Assembly: GCF_037975245.1 (NCBI RefSeq)
Contig: NC_092565.1
Coordinates: 7,744,999 to 7,808,998 of the forward strand
Length of the DNA: 64,000 nucleotides
Source of the DNA: Apostichopus japonicus
Lineage: Eukaryota; Echinodermata; Holothuroidea; Aspidochirotida; Stichopodidae
Direction of reading: 5' to 3'
The translations under genes and the position numbers were made by a program. Under the pieces are notes generated by a model. The model was given only the letters and a program-made list of their open reading frames with translations. It was not told the origin of the DNA and did not search any database. Below, in pieces: positions 37,081-49,067 of the stretch (position 1 is the stretch's first letter; each line of letters starts with the position of its first letter).

Positions 37081-39617
37081 TATCATACTGATGTTTGATT
37101 TGCAAAAACAATGATGTGATCAGTCTGTAGTTAATATAATCATAAAGATTTAATTGGTTGCGAAATCTCCGAATATCGTCCTTTGCTGAAATTTTAAAAT
37201 TGTAAGTGAAAAGTTTGAAAGTAGTTACCCACACTGATTTATTTGATTGCCTATTTTCATAGTCGTCACAGGATGGGAATAATTTCAAGGATTCAGAGTC
37301 TCTGGGACAGTACTTTTGAAGACTTCTAGTAACTTTTGAAAACCAAAATTTGGGCCATGTTTGGAGATATATTGTGGCCATGGTAATAAGAGTACCAAAT
37401 AAAATAACATTACCCATTGAAGATATTGAAGCACACAAATCCACTGGAGCATTTTAAAGAGGGCAGGGCGTTGCAATGAAAAAAGGTATGACACTTTGCT
37501 GAAGGTGTTACTGAGAGCAGAGGGTTGCTATAGCATCAACATTGAACAAATAGAACATGGCAGAGTTCATATACCTTCATTTTGTGTACATGTTTCTTTT
37601 TTTCAAGTTCAAGGAGAAAACAAACTCAACTATGATCATTTGTCTGTGAGATTACAGATACTAATTGGTATTAATGATCAATTGTTGCAACCATGCAGCT
37701 ATAAGAAGAACCTTAACTATCATCAAACATTTGGATATCATGGGTTAGAGACTTGAACAAGTCTAAATATGACATCAGTGAGCTACATGTGTGGTTAGTC
37801 TAATTGTGACGTGAAGCTGCATATATGCTTTGAATTTTGTGATGTAATGTTCAACATCCTTGATAAAGATACTAGTATTTCTGAAAAAGATATTCTAGTT
37901 TTCAATATGACTACATTTAAAGTGTTGTTATGTGACACATAAAATACATTAAATCACCAGCTACCTGCAAAATCGGTATCACATGTTTTAGCAAAGACAA
38001 ATTCCAGGTTGGGGATGGGGGTGGGGAGAGGAGCTGTATAACCCTTCTCCTATGTTCAACTGCACCAAGTTTAGATGGAAGTGATTTAGTGGGTTGTATA
38101 TATCACAGAAATGGAAAAAGCTTCTTTATTCCTTAATTATATGATCCTTGTACACCATATTTGACAAACAAGTTTATTGTCTCCATTGATTGTGCTTAAA
38201 CTTTGAAGATATTGCTAAAGTTTCAAATCTTTGACAAGGCACATCTGCAAATCTATGATTGGTCAATCACAAAAAGTAAAAATCAGTAAATCTCTGATTG
38301 TTCAGTCACAGCATATTTGAAGAAATACCCGAATCTGGGATTGGTCAGTCAGTTGAAACAAAAGAGAAAGAGCATCATCAAACTGAATGTTTATCTTCTT
38401 AAAAAAAAAAAAAAAAAAAAACCTGTGTAAGTACATAAAAGTTTGATGGCCTTACATAAGGATGATAAAGCATCCATATTCAAAGGCAGTCTGAGAAGAA
38501 TACTTAGAAAAGCAAAATAGGTTAAATATAGATACAAAGGAAAGACACAGACCCAAACAGGATTTATGTGTCTCTCCCTTTTTTGGGGGGGTTTCGTTAC
38601 CTTCATGTTTTCCTTTTGATTTTGCCTCAGTTTAAAACTGAAATAACTCTTTTCATATGTGTTAGGTCTTTCATTTTGAACAATTTTTATTTTAAAACAT
38701 CAGCATCACTTTACAAAGTAAAAGCAGTCATTATTCCAACTCCCCCCCATCCCCGCCTGGCCGAAGTTTAAAGATGAAATAATATAAAAAGCTCAGTGAT
38801 ATAGCAGGAAGCTTTTATGCCAAAATGTCACTTTCTGTAGGAGTTAATTGCTGTGTGTAAAAGGACTTAAATTTCATAAAAATTCATAAAAACTCTAAAA
38901 ATGAAAGGAAACAGCAACTTGTCAAGTCATTCCATGAAAGACATGAAAAGAAAAATGATATTAACATGGATTTTTATGCACGATAAAGTATGAAGTGTAT
39001 TTGATATGATCCTATAAAATAACTTACAGTTTACCAACTGCTGTCATCAAAACTTTGAAAGTGAAATTTAGATCATCGCTATTCCGAATTGCTTTATCAC
39101 AAACATTTGAAGCATAACTTCATTAGTTTTAATGTTACTGTTTGCCACAACTCGGCGACCTTTCGATAGTCATCAAGTTTCATTTTTAAATAATCAAGAA
39201 ATTTGCAGTTTGTTTCGGTTTTGAAGATTGCCTAGATTTTTTTAACTATTATATTTGATTTAGCATCAAGAACATGAATAGGTTTAGGATTGAAACAGGT
39301 CAGGTTAACCTTCGTGCCTTATAATTTAAATAGAAGTTCTGAAGTTTTAGTGATGTCGTTATGGCGATGGAGCTGAAAATGCCTTTAAAGTTTTCATCAT
39401 AATGAGGAGAATAATATTCTATAAACAAGTCATAAATTGAAGAAAGAATATTCACAACAAAACATTCCAAATGTGTCACAAGACAAAATAACAGTAATAT
39501 CATTATAGGAATGTAAAGTTTTTTTAAGTATATCTGCCACTGTGACATCACGGACCACATAGTATTATCCACTTAAAAGTTCTTGGAGTCAAGACAGTTT
39601 TACCTGGTGCAAACAGT
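37081..39617. other. probable intron with a CCAAT-like tandem block and poly-A
   Basis: No gene supported. The overlapping 123- and 69-codon minus-strand frames near 37073-37494 lack domain content. A 20-A run lies at 38401-38420 and a C-rich tract near 38743-38755. Confidence 0.5.
38250..38352 (+). repeat. three degenerate tandem units around GATTGGTCAGTCA
   Basis: AATCTATGATTGGTCAATCA, AATCTCTGATTGTTCAGTCA and AATCTGGGATTGGTCAGTCA occur at about 38251, 38290 and 38332 with 40-bp spacing. Two of the three contain ATTGG, the inverse of the NF-Y CCAAT core. The same ATTGGTCAGT string occurs in the CpG-richer segment at 44382. Confidence 0.7.
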
Positions 39618-39620
39618 GTA

Positions 39621-39665
<45 letters not shown>

Positions 39666-39866
39666 TTATATATATATATATATATATAAAGTTGGTTGGT
39701 TGGCGTCTATCTTGGCGCAGAGTGCTCAATGTCCGGTGGACAGAGCGAAATATATGTTGAGACTAGTGGAACACTAGTAGTTGTAACTCGGAGTTTCATG
39801 CGTTGAGCGATCATCAGACAACTGATAGCTTCAAGTTAAGCTCCATGTGTATATAGGCTCAACGCC

Positions 39867-39897
<31 letters not shown>

Positions 39898-40050
39898 ATA
39901 TATATACATACATACATATAATTGAAAACGAAATGAGTTGGAAAATTTAGAACAGTGAAAAGACTTCCAGCCTCCACCAGGTTTCTAACCTGGCCTCCCG
40001 ACTTATATGCAGACACCCTAACCACTTGGCTATGGATGCTGATTGTAAAT
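39618..40050 (-). mobile_element. tRNA-derived SINE with (TA)n arrays and attached repeat
   Basis: On the minus strand, a head resembling a tRNA (A-box-like TAGCCAAGTGGTTAGGGTG near 40015-40033, B-box-like GGTTAGAAACC at 39980-39990) is followed by about 50 bp and a TATG/TA tail (39866-39920). Beyond it lies a 175-bp unit with CGGAGTTTCATGCGTTGAGC and GTTGGTTGGTTGG motifs, then a second (TA)n array (39618-39689). The B box deviates from the consensus, so transcription is doubtful. The 175-bp unit may be part of the same composite element or a separate repeat. Confidence 0.65.
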
Positions 40051-43000
40051 GTCCAGTGGTTCAAAATCGGTAAGGGAGGCCATAATTCCACTGTAGGCGT
40101 CTGTCACCTGTATCGAACATACTATTTCTGGTTTGGTGAGATATTTGCCTTACTCTAGAGATCAAACATCTATGTATCTGCAGTTAAGAACAAGATAATA
40201 TTTAGGTGGGGTTTGCAACTAAAAGAACAGTGTAGTATATTGATCGCTTGCTTGTGTAAGTACAGTATACAGTCACCTTATCTGCCATTGGTATATTTCT
40301 TTAAATTTTACTAGAATCTGAGAATCATTACAACAGGCTTATGAAAAATGCCAACAATGTTACCAGCACATTGCTGCAGTAATAGCGAAATAAATTTAAA
40401 TGAACTTTACTAGTTGATGCATTTTACTCAACCATATGCACTTTTGTTATCACCTATTCTGTTATCGTGACTTTCGTCACCAAAAACAAAACAAAACCAA
40501 AGAATTGTTGATAAAACTTAATTGAATATATTGCACCAGGAATAATTTCTGATGTTTGTGTGCTATTCATTCTTTCAGCTGGTTCTCTTATCAGTTGAGC
40601 TGAAAAAAAAAATCACCATGACAAAATTTAAAGGCCTACATATATCGTCTACTTGAAAAGACCACTCAAAAAGACATAATTTGGTTCTCAATTTTTTGTC
40701 AGGTTGAACAAAAAGTACAGAGGCAGTGTTTTTTTATACTGGTATGTTTTGAAACTGCAGTCTTCACTAATATGATGACATATTGGTGTAATGATGTAAC
40801 AGAACACATAAATGTCTGTATTAGTGCTGTGCTAAGAAAAGAAAAAAAAGAAGAAGAAAAAATGAAAAGTGGAAAAAAAAAAAACATATTTGGTGAAATG
40901 TCTCATTTAATTGAAACATGACTAATGAAAGGGCTATTCCCAATGACAGACAATGTTACACCCTATCACCACTCTTTATCTGGAATGTTTGTTGAAACCT
41001 CATCTCCATTTCTTGCCCCTAATCACAGATTATTGGTTGATTGAATGTAAATCTGGATGATGTAAAGCTGGATTATTCCATGGAGTGGATTATCACAGTT
41101 GGTGGTATGTGATTGTCATCACTGCAGATGAGCGGTACAATCACCATATTTTTTACTAGGAGGGAGTGGGCCAGGATGTTGTATGGTACAGGGAAGGGGG
41201 GGGGGGCTCTTCCCATTGAGGAATTTGGGTAAAATGGAGGATGCTTAGATGAAACATGGGGCCGTACTTTGTAAGTTTTTAATTAATGTTGAAGAATTTT
41301 CAGCTGTTGAGGTTGTGCTTGATAACTATGTTGCATATTTTGGTCTTACCGTGTGCTACGATTTTTTCAAATTCATTCTCTCTGTCTGTAGGGGGTTGGG
41401 GTTGGGGGGGAGGGGGTTGCAGAGCCACCTTGATTTTATTTGATGCATAAATAGCAGCTATGATGAAATATATCTTTGTGATGTTTGTTTAGAGTTAAAG
41501 AATTCTCTCTTAAGAATATCCTCAATTTTATTCCAATTCCTGATTGGAAATGAGAAAAATTAAAATATGGCTGTAGTTGAGAATGAATACTGGAATGGCC
41601 TTGACAGCTCTCATGTTTGGTGTAAACAGATGCTTCCATGCTGTTTACTCAGATGAATTACACATACACTCATTACAACTACTACTAAGAACTGCAGAAA
41701 ATTTCCACTTGTGTTCACTGACAACAATTTTTGGATGATGATAATTAGTCTGGATAATTAACGAGTTCACACAAAAGTGTGTTTGTTGCCGGGGGGAAAC
41801 ATGATAATGTTATATTATTAATCCACCTCTGCTCAAAGCACAAGCAAACCTGAGTTACTATTCTGTTTTGTTCTAAAACTTTTCCAACAGTGCGGGGCTT
41901 TCATGATAATGGTAGGCACATGTATCCAATGGGCAAATTAAATTTGGTATTGTTTCCTGCTGAACTAATCAAACTTGAAACTATGCCAAGTTAATCAACT
42001 TCATTAAACTTCAATGCCAAAACTAAAACGAGTTCTTTTATGATTTGAATTTGATAATTAGACAATTTTCATATTGTAAAGCTTTGTCTAAACTTATACT
42101 GATATTTGTTTTGAAACACAGTATTAGAACATTTTCCTTAAACACCACTGTATTAAAATTGTCTATGGACACCTATGAACAACATTGTCCTAAACACTCA
42201 ATTATGCATTTGAAACCATGAAAACAGCTTTAATTCCCACCAAAGATTGACCATTTTACAAGTCTTCCCTTAATTCTACAAATGTACAACGACCTCATTA
42301 GTTTTTTATGACTGCCGAAGAGAAAAAGTAATTTATTTCCTAAGTTTTCTCAACAAAAAGGCCTCTTATATGATCTTAAAAATATTTTAAAAAAAGCAAC
42401 AGTTCCATTGCATTGGAAATTCTGCAAAGTTCATCAGTATATTATTTTTTTTTTTTTTTTTGTCTTTTATTCTCTAAAATTGCTAAAAATGTCCTAAATG
42501 TACTTACCTAGCAGTGATGACCTATCAAACTATTCCCAGACAAATTGTGAATGTGGAATAACAATGTAAGGCCTGATCCTGAAGGGAAATGCTTGAATGT
42601 TTAAGTACAATTAACAGTCTAACCGAAGGGAAATGGTTCATGGGTGAAAATAAAAACGGTCTTGCTATGTCTATGTTGTTTATACAGAGATAAGTACTGA
42701 TAACTTGTCCAGCATTTGAGTTTTGTCAATAATTGAACTAATATTTTACCAAAATACAGATTGGATAAATATTCAAATAGATTGCAATTGACCACAATAA
42801 GACCAACTGTAGGTTAAATAAATGAAGTAGTAGTAACTATTGAATTAAAAAAAGATATTTTCAAAATGTAGTAAACTTGGGAAAAATGTTCATACTAAGT
42901 TTCAAGTTAAACATATTTGAGATCAAACTGGCAAAAATTTTCAACATTTTGATTTTTACCGACTTCACTATTGGATTAATTCAATAATTAAGTCACTTGT

Positions 43001-43131
43001 CTGATTATTTTAGATTTTAGTATTGATATTAAATAGTTTATCGAAATCAACACAACATTTACTGCTTCAAACCTTAGCTGTAAAGTGACCGACCCCCCAT
43101 GTTTATTCTGTGCTCTTCTTATCCCCAACAG
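40051..43131. other. probable intron, last part before the 54-nt exon
   Basis: No gene supported. Contents are G-rich runs near 41197-41210 and 41388-41415 and a T run at 42445-42461. The end (43108-43131) is the pyrimidine tract and AG of the next exon. Confidence 0.55.
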
Positions 43132-43185
43132 TTTCGATCAGCCAGTAGACTCGGGGAGCATTCATTGATTGGACCTCTTGAGCAG
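43132..43185 (+). CDS. candidate 54-nt coding exon, unknown protein
   Basis: A good pyrimidine tract (TGTGCTCTTCTTATCCCCAACAG) ends at 43131 and a good donor (GAGCAG|GTAGGAG) begins at 43186. The enclosed 54 nt are open in only one frame, which is phase 0 at both ends and encodes FRSASRLGEHSLIGPLEQ. The other two frames contain stops. Phase agrees with the 20333-20479 exon if its 20479 donor is used. I do not recognise the peptide. The Ser/Arg start could be a basophilic kinase site, which is inference. A length divisible by three means it could be a cassette exon skipped without frameshift. Confidence 0.6.
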
Positions 43186-44380
43186 GTAGGAGGTTTTCTT
43201 AATGGTTTATCACATAATTGTCTGTTTGCTCTTTAACCAATCATAAATTCTGACTCATTTTAAGTTTTTTTTTTCTTTATTAGTTCTTTTTCTTGTTTTT
43301 CCTTCTTTCACATTCACCATTGGGTTGTTGGTATAGTGGTTACTGTGATATGTAAACACGGTTCTAAACTTGAATTCATCCTGTGGTTTTTGTCTAATCA
43401 ATCAAAATTCTATATGTGTTGTATGCAAAGCTTTTTTGGTCACAGGGGGTGCATTGTTATATCCAGCACTGGAATAAAGTGTTTGGAAAAGGAAAGAAAT
43501 GCGTCTGTACACTTGATTAGTGCCAGTGATTTCTTTAATTGCTATAGTATACATCCATTGAAAATCACAAACAGGCTGCAACTTGTTTTTTTCCGTTCTA
43601 TTTCTATTCTTTCTATTCTTTCCTTTCTGTTTTTATCTTTCTTTCTCATTTTCAGTTCTGCAAGCTGCTGTTGTTCACTACAACCTTTTTTTAAAATTTC
43701 TTTACACACCTTTTTTTTTTGTGCACAGGTCAACTAGAAACCTCGGTCCATGGAACTCATTTTTTAATGGTTTCAAAGTTCAGCTACAATATATGTATAC
43801 AGTTTGTGTATGCATATAGAGAGACTGTATAGTGTATTGCATTGTTGCAAAGAAGGGTATGGTAGGGGGATACTAATAAGAGAGATTAAAGATTGATTAA
43901 TTCCCAACCACTTTATCATATATGTTATAAATCATATATGTAAAGAACAAATTGGAAAAGTTGGGACTTCTCCAGTATTATGTGAAGTAAAACATGTTGT
44001 CAAGCTAATGATCGGTATAATTATGGCATTCTAATATTTATATACAGTCGGTGCTGACTGGTGCTAAATGGGCATCTCAGGGCAGTGCCCATCTGGAATT
44101 TCCAAAAAATAAGAAGGATCAGATCATACAAAGATGAATGAAAACAGCATTAATGATTCTGCTATTTATCAACTATCATTTTCAAAAATATCCTTATCAG
44201 TTCTAAAAAGAGGATAGTTTGTTTCGATTACATAGTGCCCTTTTTCAAGAACAGTTCTTGTTTTCTTACCCATTATACCATTCATCGCATAGAGATCATG
44301 GGGCAAATTTCAATCTGCACCACCACCACACTTAGTAAGAGCTTGCATACTTAATTTTATCTGCTGAGATGAGGCATGCT
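43186..44380. other. noncoding sequence with a strong pyrimidine tract
   Basis: 43586-43655 is a long T/C tract ending TCATTTTCAG, and a second T run ends GTGCACAG at 43730. Both look like 3' splice sites, but the following sequence has no clear donor or coding frame. The rest is AT-rich. Confidence 0.5.
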
Positions 44381-44720
44381 GATTGGTCAGTTTCGCCGAA
44401 ATAGAGGCAGCATTCGGCTTGCCCTCCATGTACGATGCTAGTAAACAGTATACCTACAACAGTATTAATGCGTCTGACTACGGTGCCCGTATATATATGT
44501 AACACTTCTACATACAACAGACCCCTAGTTAAATACACTTGCGATATGAATACGGTCAAAACTAACTTTACAAATTCATCTATTTGTGAAGCGAATATTC
44601 AAAGTCAAGCGAGTAGGACCAGATAGGGCGTGTATACTAACTTTATCGTCTCCACGCACGTTTCCCCCAAACTGGTGCACAAAGTACAAATGGCTTACAG
44701 GGTGTGCCAGTTCTGGTAAG
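44381..44720 (+). promoter_or_regulatory. CpG-richer segment with CCAAT motif and donor: possible promoter/first exon
   Basis: CpGs are clearly denser than in the flanks (many in 44390-44760). An inverted CCAAT (ATTGG, 44382-44386) opens the segment and a GTAAGA donor follows TTCTG at 44716. A 63-codon ATG frame at 44435-44626 has no recognisable domain. A transcription start and first exon would explain these features. A GC-rich repeat is the main alternative. Confidence 0.3.
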
Positions 44721-46335
44721 ATTTGTCGCTTTTCCTTGCTTTTCGGGGAAATAATTACAAGAAAAACTTTGGGTGCAGCCTGGTGTAAGAACCCCTCCCC
44801 CCCCCACCCCATGAGTGGGTCAGGAAATAAAGGAAAGGAGATTAGAACTTAGCAGGGAATTTTAATAAAATGGTTAACTTTTGCAATCGATGTAAAAAGA
44901 AGTATAAAATGTTACTTTTCAAGCGCACTCATCGTAGATAATCGTCTCATTATTACTTTCTGTATGACACCTTGAGTGGATTTATTGTTCATGCAAATCG
45001 ATCGGCCGTTAGTCCAAGTTTATTAGTAAAACAAAATGGTCAAAATGTGTTTTGTGTGGTCTGTTTAGTGTGCATCCAGTGCTATTTGAAGATAGTTACA
45101 TGCTTCATTCTAATGCCCACAGGTTTGTCAATCCCTCAGAGTCCTATTCGGGCCCCTGGACCTCATGCTTTTCTGCTCCACTTCCGGCACCATTGGGTCA
45201 TTCCAACCTCAAACTCAACTTTTCCCTGTCCACTTCTCCCCTTGCCCCGCCTCTCCTCCCCTCTTCTTCTTCTTCTTCTTCCTCTTCTCCCCTTTCTCCT
45301 CTGACTCCTCTGTCTATCCATCACCTCCCATACTTTCCCCTAAGTTCTGGGGTTCCAGTTACTTGATATTTCAAATACGATAGTCCTTTTCTCATTACTA
45401 TGAGAGCTCAGTGATATACATACAAAGATTTATTAACTATTGGAAGCAGTTGAATCAAGGTTGTGTTTGAACTCAAACCCAAAGGGAAGGAGTAGATCTT
45501 TATAGCACACTAAAGCCACGATATGCTTTAAACTTCAAAGAGGGCCTTATCGTTCATAACCCGCAAAAGATTTTTCCCCCATAACATTTATCGAGCCATT
45601 CTGAATGTCACCATATCCAGAAGAAAAGTAGCCTAACATTTTACTAAAATGATTTTAGCAATGTTGAACATTTTTGCTGTAGACCTTTTGAGCTAGTGAG
45701 TAGAGGTAGAATTATATACCTCTTGATCCAGTCAGTACCTTACATCTATATACTTTCAAGTTGATAAAACATACTGCAGTTATACAAAAGTTAACAAAAC
45801 TGTGATTGATAAAAGTGATAGAATTGATGCAATCACATCATCTGCACACACAAGAAGAAATATGTATGACTCACATACTTTTGTCCTCCCTTCCATTTCA
45901 AAGCGCTCAATAAACATCGACAGGTCAGGGCAGTTTCCTTTTTAGAGTTAATTCTCACATTCATGTTAGGAACCAGTCAACCAGAATGAAAAAGAGATTG
46001 TATCAAATTCGAGCTTTATGCTCGTCTCTAGACATAATGGCATCATACAAGTATTTATCAGGAGAAAGAAGTCTTTCATATCAATGCAGTTTGGAAGAAT
46101 TGTACTTTTACTTATAAATGTAAATATTGTGCTTCATTAATTCATTCATTTTTTTTCCAGAAAGGTTTAATCTATTTTTTAATCCAAACTTGGTTTTAAA
46201 GCTGCTGTCAACAGTCAGTTGGTAAGTTTTTGGTAATTTTACCACAATTATCAAAATAAGACTAAAATTAATCAAACTGAGGAAGACATGCCCTATATGT
46301 CCCCTTCAATGAACTGACTTCACACCATGCATAAC
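44721..46335. other. noncoding sequence with a CT-rich tract
   Basis: A C-rich run lies at 44797-44812 and a pyrimidine-rich tract at 45200-45310 includes (TTC)n at 45264-45284. The Pro/Leu/Ser-rich frames of 72-110 codons over 44972-45383 are low-complexity translations of it. No gene supported. Confidence 0.55.
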
Positions 46336-46484
46336 TAATCCCAGGGTAGGGGCACAATTATAACCCTTGGGAATGGTCACAATTATAATGCCAGGAAATG
46401 GGCACAATTATAATGCCAGGCAGGAACTTGGCAGTTATAATCCCAGGGACTGGGCACAATCGTAATCCCTGGAAAGGGCACAAT
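46336..46484 (+). repeat. 25-28-bp minisatellite, GGGCACAATTATAATSCCAGG
   Basis: About five or six degenerate units of GGGCACAATTATAATGCCAGG plus a variable GGAA-type linker. Units differ in length and by substitutions (GTCACAATTATAAT, GGCAGTTATAATCCC, GGGCACAATCGTAATCCC). Confidence 0.85.
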
Positions 46485-48030
46485 AAACTTTTCTTATGAA
46501 TTTTTCTTTGTGTTTTGGTTGAGTGGGCTTATGGATACGAAATAGTTCTATCATTTCCATCATGTTAACTACATTGTGCTGGTGTATATGACTTTGCCAG
46601 CATGTGATTTAAAAGTAATCTGTTGGCCATATTGGAAGCAAGTCTGAATTTTTTTTGGGGGGGGGGTTGGGGAGGGAGAAGGGACCCAAACCCCTGCAAT
46701 GCCCCTCATGGCTACTCAACCATGTAATCAGGATATTGTAAGCGGCAAAATTCTGATCTGTTTTTGCAAACTAACCGTTCAAAATGACAAGACTTTTGCG
46801 ACCTTGAATGACCATGTTAAATATTGGTTACAAATTTCGTAAGGTCTGTTGGTGTTGAATTTCACCGTGTGACTGTTCACCAGTAAAGCAGTGCTTTAGC
46901 AAGCTCACCAGAGTATTACTCAAATATAAGACTGCAATTAATCAACATGACTATGTATGTGATATCTTTAGCAAATTTACTATTAATGAGGTTGTATTAG
47001 TGAATGTGATTCCAACCTTGGACTCTTTTTCATGTTAGTCACTGCATGTAAAAGGCAAAGTGGAAAGTTTCAAATTTCAATGTTTGCTTAATTAATGACA
47101 AATATATACAGCTATCTTTTACATAAAGACCTGGCTTACATCTTCTTTTTTTCTTCTGACAATTAATTTTTTTGTGTAAAAGTAAGTTGGCCTGACGTTT
47201 CGATCCTAGCAGGATCTTCTTCAGAAGCTAAATGACACTTATTCTATTACACAGGCTCTCTATAGTGGATAAGCAGTTTGCTAACAGTTTTATTTTAATT
47301 AATTTTTTTACTCAAACTATAAAAATCTTTTTCCAGTCAAATCCAATCTGGATTATGAGCGTGCAATGTTTGCTATGAATGACACAATTTATCTGTCAAA
47401 ATATATCATAAAAAAAAATCATGTTGACATGTCCAGCCCAGCCAGGTAATGTCTCGCCATAATTTAACTGATGCATCCACATTCATGATACATTAAACCA
47501 ACATTATAGAGATACATACCTTGAGAAAGGGTTTAAAAAAAAAAAAAAATGTTTTGTCTCAATATTAATTTGGATATGTTATGGGGATAATTGAGAAGGA
47601 TGTATAAAGTTGTATCTAAAATTCTTGTCGAGAGATTTTCTTTGTCGCATTAAATGTTTTCTATTTTAGTTTCATTTTCAAGGAAACCATCAAAATAGGG
47701 TGATGAAGTTCCTTGTCCGAGGAAGTTTTACACTGATCACCCCCTGATCACGCCCTATGTGGATCTCTGCATCCTCCCATCTACACCATCCCCTCCTCCC
47801 ATCCCCCACCAACCAGCAAACCCCTCTCATTAGTTATCCAATTTGTCATCCTTAGTACAATGTACATTCAAAGGAGTACTTTGACTGGATTGTATTAACT
47901 AATTATGGAAAGATAACGACCCTTTATAATCTTCATTTGCTGTTTTTCATGCCCCCACTATGTCATTATATTTCATCTTAAATGTAAGTTGCGAAGCGTA
48001 GGATGTCTTGAGCTCATGTTTCTTTAACAG
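46485..48030. other. noncoding sequence
   Basis: A G-run near 46655-46675, an A-run at about 47535-47549 and a C-rich tract at 47780-47815. The repeat end at 47170-47240 is listed separately. No gene supported. Confidence 0.55.
47170..47240. repeat. probable transposon terminus with GATCCTAGCAGGATC palindrome
   Basis: GTAAGTTGGCCTGACGTTTC followed by the odd-length palindrome GATCCTAGCAGGATC (47202-47216) and TTCTTCAGAAGC stands out from its T-rich flanks. I associate this kind of string with dispersed repeats in invertebrate genomes, but no partner end was found here. Confidence 0.35.
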
Positions 48031-48095
48031 AGTTGGTAAATGCGGCCTTGGCTGAGACAGCTGGGGATCTGGTGACTGCCTGCATGTTGGTCTAA
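48031..48095 (+). CDS. candidate coding exon ending in a stop, unknown protein
   Basis: CATGTTTCTTTAACAG gives an acceptable 3' splice site (AG at 48029-48030). Taking two bases to finish a codon, the frame reads LVNAALAETAGDLVTACMLV and then TAA at 48093-48095. The block is much richer in GC and in coding-like codons (GCG GCC, GAG ACA) than its surroundings. It could be a terminal exon, or an internal one ending at a weak donor (GTGACT at 48072 or GTCTAA at 48090). It needs a preceding exon that leaves one base, which the 43132-43185 exon does not provide, so it may be an alternative exon, another gene, or a conserved noncoding block. Confidence 0.35.
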
Positions 48096-48661
48096 ATTTA
48101 CCCCCAGCCCATTAAATGGCTTTATTGATTGTTCTATTGGAAACAATATGAAAGTTTAAGCATGCATGCTAATATATCACTAAACCTTAATTTTGAAAAG
48201 TATCGTTCCCCAGTGGTTCTTAATTTCCAGATTATTTCTAGACATTCAGAAGTGGTAACTAATAGACAATGAAATTTCTCAGTGAGGAAAAAAAGTAGTT
48301 TGGGGCTAATTAAAATGTTGGACCATCAGTGACCATTATTGGACTGATTCTAGCATATTTGAGGACTATCACCATCAAAGTTAACATGGATAGAAACTAT
48401 TTAGTTTTCTTGATTATATATAACAAATGGTTATAAAGTTGGTAGACCTTTCAAATAACACATCAATGCTTAGCCTCAACGGCAAACTTTGTGCATAGAT
48501 TATAGACTTGCCAACTTTTTGTGTACAATCAATAGAGGGTGCTGGCATATTGTTTCTAGCTGGTTCTGTGTAACTTGTGACAAGCTGTGCAGATCCTAAA
48601 TGCAGGTTACAGTGAGTTTATCATTGTAGTAGTATATATATACAATTTTGTTTGTTGTTCT

Positions 48662-48900
48662 TAATGGAGAGATCTTTTGAAATGTTTCAAAAAGTTTCAA
48701 GTCAAACTAATTGCTTAAAGCATCTTTAACTTCTGTTCTATAAGGAACTCTTTTCGTTCAGCTGTATGCAAGTTCGTCAGACGTAGATTCGTATGCAGAC
48801 TGTCCTGGATCGTATTACCTTGATTCAGAGATGTGAACACTACAGATTATAATGCACATTAGGGTCGATAATGAGAGCGCCCTCCTATGTAACGCCCCAG
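48662..48900 (+). repeat. dispersed repeat, copy 1
   Basis: It shares a colinear series of blocks with 53562-53863: GAGAGMTYTTTTGAAA, AAAGTTTCAAGTCAA, TTTCGTTCAG, ATGCAAGTTC followed by TCAGA, ACWGTACAGAT-like, and GCGCCMTC. The copies diverge in between. Both are CpG-richer than the surrounding DNA. This is probably an old transposon family. Confidence 0.7.
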
Positions 48901-49067
48901 GTGAACCCTATTAATTGTCCTTAACTGTTGAGGTTAACTATAGATCAACTTCATTTGCCTCGTTTAGTAGATAAATGAACTTCATAAACACTCATAAATA
49001 CTCATAGTGGTAGAAAACATTACCCAGAGAACTTAAGTGAATCTGGTGGAAAGTGGGCTACGATATC

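Noticed and set aside
43656-43735. Very strong pyrimidine tract and CAG at 43655, and another at 43730
   Set aside because: Following sequence is T-rich with no donor and no coding frame. Probably a (TTTC)n-like tract.
44972-45383. Three overlapping plus-strand frames of 72-110 codons
   Set aside because: They span a CT-rich low-complexity tract and encode Pro/Ser/Leu runs in every register.
46161-46221. 61-nt block between TTTTTTTTCCAG and GTAAGT
   Set aside because: Two of three frames stop and the open one is Phe/Leu/Asn-rich as expected from T-rich DNA. Its phase fits none of the other candidate exons.
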